From: Lachnospiraceae bacterium
GTDB lineage: Bacteria > Bacillota > Clostridia > Lachnospirales > Lachnospiraceae
NCBI GenBank assembly: GCA_029225065.1
Contig: JAQXVT010000030.1
Coordinates: 1-64,000, forward strand
Direction: 5' to 3'
DNA length: 64,000 nucleotides
The notes under the pieces were generated by a model. The model saw only the letters and a list, made by a program, of their open reading frames with translations, was not told the origin of the DNA and made no database searches. The position numbers and the translations under genes are program-made. How positions within the stretch are numbered: the stretch's first letter is position 1; every line of letters starts with the position of its first letter. Shown here one piece after another: positions 8,522-16,400 of the stretch.

Positions 8522-9070
8522 ATGAAATCGAAATTACCTGATTTAAAATCCAATACGCAGAATTCACTCCCGCTCTGTCCGGATTCTCTTCTGCTCCTGC
8601 TTCGCAGCTGCCGTACTTCTTTTTCCAGAAAATCGGACCGTCCGGTCATTCTCTGTATCGGCACGGACCGGCTGATTGGAGACAGTCTCGGTCCGATTAC
8701 CGGCAGTTTTCTGCTCCAGCACGGCTGCCCCTGCCCGGTCTACGGCACGCTGACACAACCCGTCCACGCTTTGAACTTGGACGTGCAGTCATCCGTTATC
8801 CGCAGACGCCACCCAAATTCTCCGATCCTTGCGATCGATGCCTCACTTGGTCCGGGTTCCAGAATCGGTGCGCTTTCTCTTCATCCCTATGGTCTGCAGC
8901 CAGGCTCCGGCGTACACAAACGTCTGCCGCACACCGGAGATATCTCAATTACCGGGGTCACAAATTCGGAGAGTCTGCATCCCTATCTCGCGCTTCAGAC
9001 TGCCCGTCTCTCAACTGTAATAAAAATGGCAGAAGAGGTATGCGAATGCATTCTCTCCTGCCTGCTATAA
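8522..9070 (+). CDS. YyaC-type spore protease-like protein (DUF1256)
   Basis: A 182-residue protein of the YyaC/DUF1256 family, related in fold to the germination protease and found in spore formers. The family signature is clear: ILCIGTDRLIGDSLGP, YGTLTQPVHALNL and ILAIDASLG. Its exact substrate is not certain. The ATG at 8522 (MKSKLPDL) follows AAGGAGTCTTAT; an in-frame upstream ATG at 8474 would lie inside the repeat hairpin and lacks a site. It stands alone on the plus strand, flanked on both sides by type-A repeats. It implies that the organism sporulates. Confidence 0.88.
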   Translation: MKSKLPDLKSNTQNSLPLCPDSLLLLLRSCRTSFSRKSDRPVILCIGTDRLIGDSLGPITGSFLLQHGCPCPVYGTLTQPVHALNLDVQSSVIRRRHPNSPILAIDASLGPGSRIGALSLHPYGLQPGSGVHKRLPHTGDISITGVTNSESLHPYLALQTARLSTVIKMAEEVCECILSCLL

Positions 9071-9073
9071 AAG

Positions 9074-9204
9074 TCAAAGTGGATATTCTAAGCCCGCTTC
9101 GCTATTTGTTCGTAACCTCTGTCATGAGTGCGCCGTCTCACTTATGATACAAGCAAGCCCCTGCTTATTGCTCCCCGCAATTAAAGCAGGGGCTTGCTTG
9201 ATTA
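9074..9204 (+). repeat. Type-A structured intergenic repeat, full-length copy 2
   Basis: HP1 (AAGTGG/CCGCTT with a G-U pair, 9076-9100). HP2 (CATGAGTG/CACTTATG, about 9123-9148). HP3 (9151-9199) has a perfect 16-bp stem, AAGCAAGCCCCTGCTT and its exact complement. The stem sequence differs from copy 1 (CCCCTG for TCCACTG) yet stays fully paired. The tail is diverged (GATTATTAC) and runs into the recR stop codon at 9205. It lies between convergent yyaC and recR, where HP3 may act as a terminator. Confidence 0.85.
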
Positions 9205-9801
9205 TTACAACGCCGTCCGTCCCTCCAGCGCCCGCAGAAGCGTCACCTCGTCGATGTACTCCAGGTCACCGCCAACCGGAACCCCGCTCGCGATCCGGCT
9301 GACTTTGATGCCGGTCGGTTTGATCAGCTTACTGATGTACATTGCCGTTGTCTCGCCTTCGAGGCTTGAGTTCGTGGCAATAATCACTTCGTTTACATCT
9401 CCCTGCAGCCGCTGCATCAGTTCCTTCAGCCGGATATCTGCCGGTCCGATACCGAGCATCGGCGAAATCGCTCCGTGAAGGACATGATAAACGCCCTCAT
9501 ATTTTCCTGTCTTCTCATACGCCGCCAGATCCCGCGTATTTTCCACCACCATAATCGTCTTATGGTCGCGCTGCGCGTTCGCACAAATCGGACATACCTC
9601 CTGATCAGTCAGCGTGCAGCACTCCTTGCAGTAGCGAATGTTTTCGCGTGCATCTGTAATCGCAGAGGTCAGCTGCTCGACCTGATCTTTTGGCATATGA
9701 ATGATATGAAATGCCAGCCGCTGAGCAGATTTCCCGCCGATACCCGGCAGGGAAGAGAGCTGCTCAATCAGCTTTGACATCTGACTTCCGTAGTAATCCA
9801 T
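9205..9801 (-). CDS. recR: Recombination protein RecR
   Basis: A 198-residue RecR, the clamp-like partner of RecF/RecO in loading RecA at gaps. Seen in order: an N-terminal helix-hairpin-helix ([19 protein letters not shown]), a four-cysteine zinc finger ([16 protein letters not shown], about 57-72), a Toprim domain ([27 protein letters not shown]) and the C-terminal Walker-like [16 protein letters not shown]. The length is normal. Its ATG overlaps the ybaB stop (TGATG), so translation is coupled. The order dnaX-ybaB-recR is widely conserved in bacteria. Confidence 0.97.
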   Translation of the reverse strand: MDYYGSQMSKLIEQLSSLPGIGGKSAQRLAFHIIHMPKDQVEQLTSAITDARENIRYCKECCTLTDQEVCPICANAQRDHKTIMVVENTRDLAAYEKTGKYEGVYHVLHGAISPMLGIGPADIRLKELMQRLQGDVNEVIIATNSSLEGETTAMYISKLIKPTGIKVSRIASGVPVGGDLEYIDEVTLLRALEGRTAL

Positions 9802-10151
9802 CAGAATCCGAATCCTCCAAGACCGCCAAGGCCGCCGGTCAGCTTCGACATAACAGATGCCGCTGCCTCCTCAGCCTGACGCATTGCCTCGTTTGTCGCT
9901 GCCACGATCAGATCCTCAAGCATCTCAATATCGTCCGGATCAACTACCTCTTCTGACAGCTTTACGCTCTTTACTTCACGCTTGCCGGTCACGGTCACTT
10001 CAACTGCTCCGCCGCCTGCTGCTGCTGTGAATTCTTTCTCTTCCAGCTCCTTCTGATTTTCCTCCATCTGCTTCTGCATCTTCTGTGCCTGCTTCATCAG
10101 ATTATTCATATTACCCGGCATGCCGCCCGGAAACCCTCCGCGTTTCGCCAT
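9801..10151 (-). CDS. YbaB/EbfC family nucleoid-associated protein
   Basis: A 116-residue protein of the YbaB/EbfC family, small dimeric DNA-binding proteins. It starts with a Gly/Met-rich segment ([29 protein letters not shown]), followed by the conserved [45 protein letters not shown] core and a Gly/Leu-rich C-terminus. The ATG at 10151 follows GGAGGAAATAAAA; a start 15 nt earlier is in frame but lacks a good site. It sits between dnaX and recR as usual. A type-A repeat is inserted between dnaX and this gene. Confidence 0.94.
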   Translation of the reverse strand: MAKRGGFPGGMPGNMNNLMKQAQKMQKQMEENQKELEEKEFTAAAGGGAVEVTVTGKREVKSVKLSEEVVDPDDIEMLEDLIVAATNEAMRQAEEAAASVMSKLTGGLGGLGGFGF

Positions 10152-10183
10152 TTTTATTTCCTCCATTTAATCTTGTTTTTGTC

Positions 10184-10293
10184 AAAACGGATATTTCAGG
10201 TCCGCTTTGCCGCCTGCCAAGTCATAAAGCAAGTCATCTACTGCTTATTGCTCCCCGCAACCTCACAGGGGACTTGCCTGACTCGGTTAAATA
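10184..10293 (+). repeat. Type-A structured intergenic repeat, copy 3
   Basis: A degenerate HP1 (ACGGA.../TCCGC, about 10186-10207). HP2 is missing. HP3 has a shortened stem (AAGCAAGTC/GACTTGCCT with one mismatch) around the conserved CTGCTTATTGCTCCCCGCAA loop. The tail is GACTCGGTTAAAT (about 10280-10292). It is orientated against the dnaX-ybaB transcript that must read through it. Confidence 0.78.
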
Positions 10294-10367
10294 ATTTCGC
10301 GTCTATCCCGCACAAGCACTAATCGGTCCTTCTGTAAGATGTCGCCTCTCTCATTTTATCAGTTTTC

Positions 10368-12170
10368 TCAGTTTTCGTCTACGATTTCTATATCTGTATG
10401 AATAAATTCACGGATTCTTTCGTCCAGGTCGATCTCCGCCAGCTTATTTTTCTGGATATCCTCATCTGCCGCCAGCATCAGCTTCACTTCCACCTGTTTT
10501 CCGATCTTGTCCGCGATGATGCTCTCCAGCTCAGCCTTGCGCTCCGCCATCTGTCCGGCGTTTCTTGTATAGCGCTCCGCCAGGAAATCGGTAAAGACAA
10601 CAAAAAGTCGATTGTCGTTTTCGTCGCCTGCGTTGTACTTCACCTGTGCAGAGGCAAGTGCCATCCGAAAGGCCGCTGATGTCTCCGCAATGATATTTTT
10701 CCACATGGAACGGACTTTTTTCAGGTCTTCCGGCGCTGCTTTGGCTACCGGTGAAGGCACACCGCCTGCCTGCCCCGCACCACCTGCCGGAACAAAGCCG
10801 TCCGGCCACGGGTAAGCTCCGTTGTAACCGTCGCCCGTCGGATAACCGTTTTCATCAAAGCCAGCATCCGGATAAGGGGCTCCAGAGCCGCTTCCGCCCG
10901 CGCCCGGATAACCTGCGCTGCCTGCATAAGCCGCCCCGTTTCCGCCTGGATAGCCTGCTGCACTTCCCCCCGGATAACCCGCACCATATCCACCGCCTGG
11001 TGCTGCCATGACCACGCCGTCCTCCAGACGCTTTTCCAGCCTGCGCAGCCGCTCCGCGATCGACAGTTCATCTTTTTCCGCCTCCGGACGGCACAGTTTG
11101 ATCAACGCCATCTCCAGCATGACACGCTTGTTGACCGCATAGCGGATCGTCCCCGAAAGCTCGGAGAAAATTCGGATGTAACGCATCAGCGAATCGCTGC
11201 GGATTACCGCCGCTTCTTTTTTGAGCTGTGCAAGGTTCTCTGTCGAAACATCCAGGATATCTTCCATGTCGTCCGACGCCTTGATCAGCATCAGGTTTCG
11301 CAGATACCACGTAAAATCGCTGACAAACTGCGTCAGATCCCTTCCATCCAAAATCAGCCGGTCCAGAAGTGCAATCGAATCCGTGATCCGATCCTTTAAA
11401 ATATGATCGAGCAGCTCACTGAATACCTCCGTATCCACCGCACCCAGTACGTCAAGCACGCGATCATACGTCAATGTCTCGCCCATATAAAATGCAATGC
11501 ACTGGTCGAGCAGACTTAGGGAATCTCGCATTGAGCCGTCACCCTTCCGTGCCACGTAGCGCAGCGCTTTTTCCTCCGCTTCGACATGCTCCTGCTCCAT
11601 CAGATTCTGCAGTCTTGCCAGAATCGTCTCCTGGCTGATTCTGCGGAAATCGTAGCGCTGGCATCTTGACAAAATCGTCACCGGAATCTTGTGCGCCTCG
11701 GTCGTAGCCAGAATAAAGATTACGTACGACGGCGGCTCCTCCAGTGTTTTTAACAGGGCGTTAAATGCACCGATCGAGAGCATATGCACCTCGTCAATGA
11801 TGTAAACCTTGTATTTTCCCTCCGTCGGCGGATAGGCTACCTCCTCACGGATCTCACGGATATTTTCCACACCGTTGTTGGATGCCGCGTCGATCTCAAT
11901 CACATTCATCGAAGCCCCGGCCGCAATCGCGCGGCAGGATGCACACTCATTGCACGGGCTGCCGTCGATCGGATGCTCACAGTTTACTGCCTTCGCCAGA
12001 ATCTTCGCGATCGTCGTTTTTCCGGTGCCGCGCGTGCCGCAAAACAGATAAGCGTGTCCCACACGGTCCGCACGGATCTGATTTTTCAGTGTTTTTACAA
12101 TGTGATCCTGTCCCTTTACATCCTCAAACGTATCCGGACGAAATTTTCTGTATAACGCTGTGTAGCCCAT
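10368..12170 (-). CDS. dnaX: DNA polymerase III subunits gamma/tau
   Basis: A 600-residue clamp-loader ATPase that opens and loads the beta clamp and ties the replisome together. Visible are Walker A GTRGTGKT (45-52), four zinc-binding cysteines (CEHPIDGSPCNECASC), Walker B IIDEVHML, the LLKTLEEPP motif and sensor-1 region ATTEAHKIPVTILSRCQRYDF. Residues ~389-480 form a Gly/Tyr/Pro/Ala-rich linker with repeated YPGG units before the tau-like C-terminal domain (from ~481). The ATG at 12170 follows AGGAGGAAAG; the frame is open further upstream without a better start. A terminator-like hairpin separates it from the upstream pfk gene. Confidence 0.96.
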   Translation of the reverse strand: MGYTALYRKFRPDTFEDVKGQDHIVKTLKNQIRADRVGHAYLFCGTRGTGKTTIAKILAKAVNCEHPIDGSPCNECASCRAIAAGASMNVIEIDAASNNGVENIREIREEVAYPPTEGKYKVYIIDEVHMLSIGAFNALLKTLEEPPSYVIFILATTEAHKIPVTILSRCQRYDFRRISQETILARLQNLMEQEHVEAEEKALRYVARKGDGSMRDSLSLLDQCIAFYMGETLTYDRVLDVLGAVDTEVFSELLDHILKDRITDSIALLDRLILDGRDLTQFVSDFTWYLRNLMLIKASDDMEDILDVSTENLAQLKKEAAVIRSDSLMRYIRIFSELSGTIRYAVNKRVMLEMALIKLCRPEAEKDELSIAERLRRLEKRLEDGVVMAAPGGGYGAGYPGGSAAGYPGGNGAAYAGSAGYPGAGGSGSGAPYPDAGFDENGYPTGDGYNGAYPWPDGFVPAGGAGQAGGVPSPVAKAAPEDLKKVRSMWKNIIAETSAAFRMALASAQVKYNAGDENDNRLFVVFTDFLAERYTRNAGQMAERKAELESIIADKIGKQVEVKLMLAADEDIQKNKLAEIDLDERIREFIHTDIEIVDEN

Positions 12171-12201
12171 CTTTCCTCCTGTTAATCCTTTTTCCTTACG
12201 C

Positions 12202-12239
12202 AAAAGACAGCCTGCGCAGATATTCTGCCTCAGGCTGTC
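12202..12239 (-). terminator. Terminator downstream of the phosphofructokinase gene
   Basis: On the minus strand, a 9-bp stem GACAGCCTG/CAGGCTGTC with an inner GCAGA/TCTGC pair, followed by TTTTGCG. The U-tract is short, so some read-through into dnaX is likely. Confidence 0.6.
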
Positions 12240-12312
12240 CGTCCGCAGCTTTTACAATTCTACTTTCAGGAAAAAGCTGACTTCTGAAACGATTTCCATC
12301 AGCTTTATCTCA

Positions 12313-13386
12313 TCAGTCGCCGAAACTGATGCCCATCAGCTTTGCTTCCTGAATGATGGAATCCTTCGGGGATACCATTTTCAGCTTGCCGGAAACCTCC
12401 TCAAGCGGCACCTTCTTCATCTTGCCGTTTACGATGCCGACCATGTAGCCGTACTCGCCGTCGAGAATCATCTTCGCCGCCGTCACGCCGATTCTTGTCG
12501 AAAGAACACGGTCGTACGGACACGGGCTGCCGCCTCGCTGAGTGTGTCCCGGAACTGTGATACGAACCTCCGGTCCGTTCGCTGCCTTGATCTGCTCTGC
12601 AAGCTCGTATGCGACAGACGGATATTTCTGTGCTTCGATTTTCTTGCGGTATTCTTTTTTGCTGAGCTTTGCGTCCTCTTTTGAGATCGCACCCTCTGCA
12701 ACTGCAATGACGGTAAAGCCCTTGCCTGCTTTCGTTCTGCGGTCAATCGCCTCCACGACGCGCTTGATGTCGTACGGAATCTCCGGGATCAGAATGATAT
12801 CCGCGCCGCCCGCAATGCCAGAGTAAAGCGTCAGCCAGCCTACCTTGTGACCCATGACTTCGACAATAAATACACGGTTGTGGGATGCCGCCGTCGTGTG
12901 GATGCAGTCGATTGCCTCGGTTGCGATGTTGACCGCGCTGTAAAAACCAAAAGTCATATCGGTGCCGTAGATGTCATTGTCGATTGTCTTCGGAAGATGG
13001 ATGATATTCAGTCCTTCCTCCCGCAGCAGATTCGCGGTCTTCTGCGTACCATTTCCGCCAAGGATTACAAGACAGTCCAGACGGAGCTTGTAATAATTCT
13101 GCTTCATCGCCTCTACTTTATCGAGACCCTTTTCATCCGGCTCGCGCATCAGCTTGAACGGCTGTCTGGAGGATCCGAGGATCGTGCCGCCCTTCGTCAG
13201 AATACCGGAAAAATCACGGGAGGTCAGAAGTCTGTAATCACCATAGATCAGACCCTTGTAGCCGTTCATAAAGCCGTATACCTCCAGCTCCGTGAGGTTT
13301 GCGGAAAGACCCTTTACCACACCACGCATCGTCGCATTGAGCGCCTGGCAGTCTCCGCCGCTCGTCAGAAGTCCTATTCTCTTCAT
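12313..13386 (-). CDS. 6-phosphofructokinase, mixed-substrate (group III) type
   Basis: A 357-residue PfkA-superfamily enzyme phosphorylating fructose 6-phosphate in glycolysis. Seen: LLTSGGDCQALNA (phosphate loop), GGTILGSSR, GGNGT (110-114), PKTIDND (132-138) with the catalytic base D136, MGHKVGW, and GHTQRGGSP. The residue matching E. coli Gly104 is Gly113, as in ATP-dependent enzymes. That matching Gly124 is Lys133, as in pyrophosphate-dependent ones. The Asp103 position is Asn112. The phosphoryl donor therefore cannot be assigned from sequence. It has its own promoter. RBS: AAGGATGTGACGAG. Confidence 0.92.
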   Translation of the reverse strand: MKRIGLLTSGGDCQALNATMRGVVKGLSANLTELEVYGFMNGYKGLIYGDYRLLTSRDFSGILTKGGTILGSSRQPFKLMREPDEKGLDKVEAMKQNYYKLRLDCLVILGGNGTQKTANLLREEGLNIIHLPKTIDNDIYGTDMTFGFYSAVNIATEAIDCIHTTAASHNRVFIVEVMGHKVGWLTLYSGIAGGADIILIPEIPYDIKRVVEAIDRRTKAGKGFTVIAVAEGAISKEDAKLSKKEYRKKIEAQKYPSVAYELAEQIKAANGPEVRITVPGHTQRGGSPCPYDRVLSTRIGVTAAKMILDGEYGYMVGIVNGKMKKVPLEEVSGKLKMVSPKDSIIQEAKLMGISFGD

Positions 13387-13486
13387 ATCTCGTCACATCC
13401 TTCGTTTTTTATGATGAAAGTTCCGGTCGGCAGTTACGTAAGCACCGCAGATGCAAAGTAACTGACTTTCCTGTTTTCATAGACTT

Positions 13487-13515
13487 AGTATACCGCATTC
13501 TTCCACTCACCACAA
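13487..13515 (-). promoter_or_regulatory. Promoter of the phosphofructokinase gene
   Basis: On the minus strand, TTGTGG (13510-13515), a 17-nt spacer and TATACT (13487-13492), ~100 nt before the start codon. Confidence 0.65.
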
Positions 13516-13549
13516 CAATTTTCAAAACGAAATTCTTCCATGTGTTATC

Positions 13550-13598
13550 GTTCAGAGGCAGGTGAAATACGCAGTATTTTGCCGCTGTGCCTCTGAAC
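13550..13598. other. Long hairpin downstream of the first GDPD gene
   Basis: Arms GTTCAGAGGCA and TGCCTCTGAAC (11 bp) lie 9 nt past the stop at 13607. On the minus strand it is followed by GATAACAC, so it lacks a U-tract; on the plus strand it is followed by ATATTTTCTC. A mRNA 3' stabiliser or weak terminator is possible. Confidence 0.45.
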
Positions 13599-13606
13599 AT
13601 ATTTTC

Positions 13607-14419
13607 TCACGGGCAGAACCCCTCAAAAATGAAGCAGTCATAATATGGCCGCACCTGCTCGAGCTGAGCAGCAGAACGCACTGTCCACGCTGCACACGGG
13701 CAGCCGAAAATGCTCCTGCAGATCGTCTTGGAGAGTGCTTTCCGGTCCCGGATATCGTAGGCAATAAAATCCGGCTTTGAGAAAAAGTTGTAGAGCAGAT
13801 GACGGGATGCCATACGCTCCGGACCGTAATGTCCCTCCTGCCGCTGATAATTCATCGCCAGCTGTCCGCGCGGAACCTCCGGGCGATGTCTGCGGTACCA
13901 CAGAAGCGCCATCGGGCTGAACGATTCGATGGTATAGCTGCCGTGATATCCCTGCAGCTCCTGATCCGCCAGACGGCAGATCTCACAGCCAAGATCCGGA
14001 CATTTCAGCTCAATCAGAAGCGGCACCGCACCGTTTACAAGCTGAAGTACATCCGCAAACTTTGGAATCCGCTGATCCGTTCCCTCGATTGGAAACTGCT
14101 GCAGTTCCTCAAATGTATAATCCTTTACGCGCCCCTCCGCCGAGCAGACGCGCTTTAATGTAAAGTCATGAAACACAACCGGGATCTGATCCTTCGTCAG
14201 CTGTACATCCAGCTCGATCCCATATCCTTTTTCCACTGCCGCCGCAAATGCTGCCATGCTGTTTTCCGGCACACCTGCTTCCAGATCATGCAGCCCGCGG
14301 TGCGCATAAAAAATCCCTTTCATCCGCTCCGCCCGGTGTTTTCGCTCCGGCATGATTGCCAGCAGATAAGCTCCGGCCACGCCGAGCGTGCCAAGGAGCC
14401 ACTCTCTTTCGTGTTTCAT
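13607..14419 (-). CDS. Glycerophosphodiester phosphodiesterase family protein (membrane-anchored)
   Basis: A 270-residue GDPD TIM-barrel enzyme that should hydrolyse glycerophosphodiesters to glycerol 3-phosphate plus an alcohol. An N-terminal hydrophobic segment (WLLGTLGVAGAYLLAIM) is a probable membrane anchor. Catalytic motifs are AHRG (with PENS after it), ELDVQLTKDQIPVVFHD and LLIELKC. The ATG at 14419 follows GAGGAAATCAGAG; upstream codons to 14521 are open but lack a site. It is followed by a second GDPD gene in tandem but is only ~35% similar by eye, so not a recent duplicate. A role in turnover of phospholipid or teichoic-acid glycerophosphate is inferred. Confidence 0.85.
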   Translation of the reverse strand: MKHEREWLLGTLGVAGAYLLAIMPERKHRAERMKGIFYAHRGLHDLEAGVPENSMAAFAAAVEKGYGIELDVQLTKDQIPVVFHDFTLKRVCSAEGRVKDYTFEELQQFPIEGTDQRIPKFADVLQLVNGAVPLLIELKCPDLGCEICRLADQELQGYHGSYTIESFSPMALLWYRRHRPEVPRGQLAMNYQRQEGHYGPERMASRHLLYNFFSKPDFIAYDIRDRKALSKTICRSIFGCPCAAWTVRSAAQLEQVRPYYDCFIFEGFCP

Positions 14420-14603
14420 CTCTGATTTCCTCTTTTCTTCTGATTTACCCTGTGTACTACATTTACACATCCAGCTCTGCAGAGCGTATTTAAAAAATGC
14501 TTTCTGCAAGATATGCGTCACAATTTGTGGGAGATTCCGTCTGAATGAGGGCGGCGTAGCGGGCTACGTCAACCAAATGAAGGCGAAATATACCGCAAAG
14601 TAT

Positions 14604-14644
14604 CTCATAAGGTGGAACCCGCTTGCGGGAGGATTCCTTATGAG
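14604..14644. repeat. Type-B palindromic repeat (simple copy)
   Basis: Perfect 9-bp outer arms CTCATAAGG and CCTTATGAG enclose an inner CCCGC-TT-GCGGG hairpin and an AGGATT strand. It lies in the gap between the two GDPD genes and is the cleanest single unit of this family in the window. Confidence 0.75.
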
Positions 14645-14669
14645 CCTGTTAGATTGCGGGAATGATTTT

Positions 14670-15398
14670 TCAAACACGCTCGAGTACTCTTCTCGCCCGG
14701 TCCGGATAATTTGTGATGATCGCGTCCACGCCTTCTTTTGCGAGATATTCCATCATGTCATTGTCGTTGACAGTCCAGACGTGCAGCTTCAGCCCCTTCT
14801 GCTTTGCCTCGGTCAGAAATCCGGTATACTGCAGGTTGTAATAGGCCGGATGCAGCGCCTCCGCCTGAATGCGGGAAGCATACTCCGGCACATTCAGCCA
14901 GCCGTCCGCATAGAGGATTCCCGTTCTCACGCTCGGATCCAGTTTTTTCAGGGTCACAAGCGTAGAGTGGTTGAATGAGGAATACCAGATCCGCTCCTTC
15001 ATCCCCATCTCTTCCGCAAGCTCCAGCACTTTGCCGCAGATGCCCGGATAAAAATAAACGCCTGTCTTCATCTCCACATTTACCGTAATGCCGGACGGTT
15101 TTACGAGCTCGTAGACCTCTCGCAGCGTCGGGATCTTCGCTGACGCATACTCCGGATGTGTCTTGTTGAAGTTCAGTGCTTTTAATTCTTTTAATGTATG
15201 ATCCTGCACGCGGCCCGTGCCGTTTCCGGTCCGCTCGATCGTCTCATCATGGATGACAACAAGCTCACCGTCCTTCGTCATCTGTACATCCAGCTCGATG
15301 CCGTCCGCCTTCTGCTCAATCGCCAGCTCAAAGGATTCCAGTGTATTTTCCGGTGCATAACCGGATGCGCCTCTGTGCGCCCAGATTTTTGTGTTCAT
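14670..15398 (-). CDS. Glycerophosphodiester phosphodiesterase (soluble)
   Basis: A 242-residue, signal-less GDPD. Motifs: WAHRGASGYAPENTLESF (catalytic His-Arg and Glu), ELDVQMTKDGELVVIHDETIERTGNGTG (metal-binding Glu/Asp and general acid His), VNVEMKTG, and LHVWTVND near the C-terminus. These match the UgpQ/GlpQ type closely. The length is that of the cytosolic UgpQ-like class. The start ATG has AAGAGGAGGTATCATT upstream. It lies upstream of the membrane-anchored GDPD in the same direction. Confidence 0.92.
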   Translation of the reverse strand: MNTKIWAHRGASGYAPENTLESFELAIEQKADGIELDVQMTKDGELVVIHDETIERTGNGTGRVQDHTLKELKALNFNKTHPEYASAKIPTLREVYELVKPSGITVNVEMKTGVYFYPGICGKVLELAEEMGMKERIWYSSFNHSTLVTLKKLDPSVRTGILYADGWLNVPEYASRIQAEALHPAYYNLQYTGFLTEAKQKGLKLHVWTVNDNDMMEYLAKEGVDAIITNYPDRARRVLERV

Positions 15399-15496
15399 AA
15401 TGATACCTCCTCTTATCAGTCAATCTCTCAATTATTCTATACCGGGCAGTCACAAGCCTCTCCGGTTGATCCATGCAGTCCTGTCCGGTTAAAGTC

Positions 15497-15534
15497 AAAG
15501 CTGCCCGGAACCCCTGATCCCGAACAGCTTTTTT
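15497..15534. terminator. Hairpin after spmA, possible terminator
   Basis: AAAGCTG/CAGCTTT with an inner CGG/CCG pair lies directly after the spmA stop (15536). The T-run (TTTTTTCTT) is on the plus-strand side. On the minus strand only GACTTTAACC follows, so termination of spmA here would be weak. Confidence 0.4.
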
Positions 15535-15535
15535 C

Positions 15536-16129
15536 TTACGTCTTTTTCTTTTTTCGGCCCGCCCATTTTACGAAAAGGACGGCCGCTGCGGTGCTTACCG
15601 CCGTCGCCGCAATCGCAGCCCCCGTGATCACTGCCGGATCTGCACTGTGGTACTGGCTCCGATACGCGATTACCGTGACCGGAATCAGCTGCAGCGACGA
15701 AATATTCAGGATCAGAAATGCACACATTTCATCACTCGCCGTCCCGGCCTCCCCGCCTTTTTGTTCCCGCAGCTGCTCCAGCTCCTTCATCGCCTGAAGT
15801 CCCGCCGGAGTTGCTGCCCAGCCAAGCCCGAGAAAATTCGCGGCAAAATTTAAGGTGATTGCACCGACAGCCGGATGATCTTCCGGAATCCCCGGAAACA
15901 AAAAACGAATCAGCGGTTTCATCTTTGCCGAAATCAGTGAAACCGCTCCGCCGTCCTGTGCGATCTGCATCAGCCCCATCCACAAACCGGTGATGCCAAG
16001 CATGGTAATGCACAGCGTCACTGCCTCGCGGGAAGAATCCAGCACTGCGGCAGAAATTGCTTCCGTCCGCCCGGTCAGCACTCCGTAAATGATTCCCACC
16101 AGGAGCATTCCGCCCCAGATTCCATTCAT
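15536..16129 (-). CDS. spmA: Spore maturation protein A
   Basis: A 197-residue membrane protein of the nucleoside-recognition (Gate) family. Conserved features of SpmA are visible: GLWMGLMQIAQDGG near residue 50, FLFPGIPEDHPAVGAITLNFAANFLGLGWAATPAGLQAM, and SSLQLIPVTVIAYR. In Bacillus, SpmA works with SpmB in dehydration of the spore core. The ATG at 16129 follows GGAGGCACCGCT. Only a GDPD gene lies downstream, so the usual spmB partner is absent here and must be elsewhere, if present. Confidence 0.9.
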   Translation of the reverse strand: MNGIWGGMLLVGIIYGVLTGRTEAISAAVLDSSREAVTLCITMLGITGLWMGLMQIAQDGGAVSLISAKMKPLIRFLFPGIPEDHPAVGAITLNFAANFLGLGWAATPAGLQAMKELEQLREQKGGEAGTASDEMCAFLILNISSLQLIPVTVIAYRSQYHSADPAVITGAAIAATAVSTAAAVLFVKWAGRKKKKT

Positions 16130-16400
16130 AGCGGTGCCTCCGCTGTTTTATCTTCCCAAGTATATGAGCTCCGTAAATAATATAGTACAGTTTTTCGTAA
16201 ATAGCCATAGCCGCCGCACCGCATGCGGCAATCAAATTCGATATTTGCAATTGAAGCAATGGTACAGTTATTTCGCAATCGCTGTACCAATACAGCATTC
16301 CGTAATGTTCTGCATCGACTACATGTACGTCGATCTAACAGGCTGTGCCGCGATATTTTCTCTAACGTTTTACCTGTTCATTCGCCCAAAACAATAAATC
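16130..16400. other. Intergenic region upstream of spmA
   Basis: This 271-bp A/T-rich gap holds palindromes (CCGCATGCGG at ~16217; GGTACAG/CTGTACC around a 14-nt loop at about 16260-16287). It may contain the spmA promoter, but I could not pick a convincing -35/-10 pair. No coding potential is seen. Confidence 0.4.

Noticed and set aside
13550-13598. Shared GTTCAGAG hairpins at 13550-13598 and 50882-50911 as a third repeat family
   Set aside because: Only the TTCAGAG core is common and loops differ; two copies are not enough.
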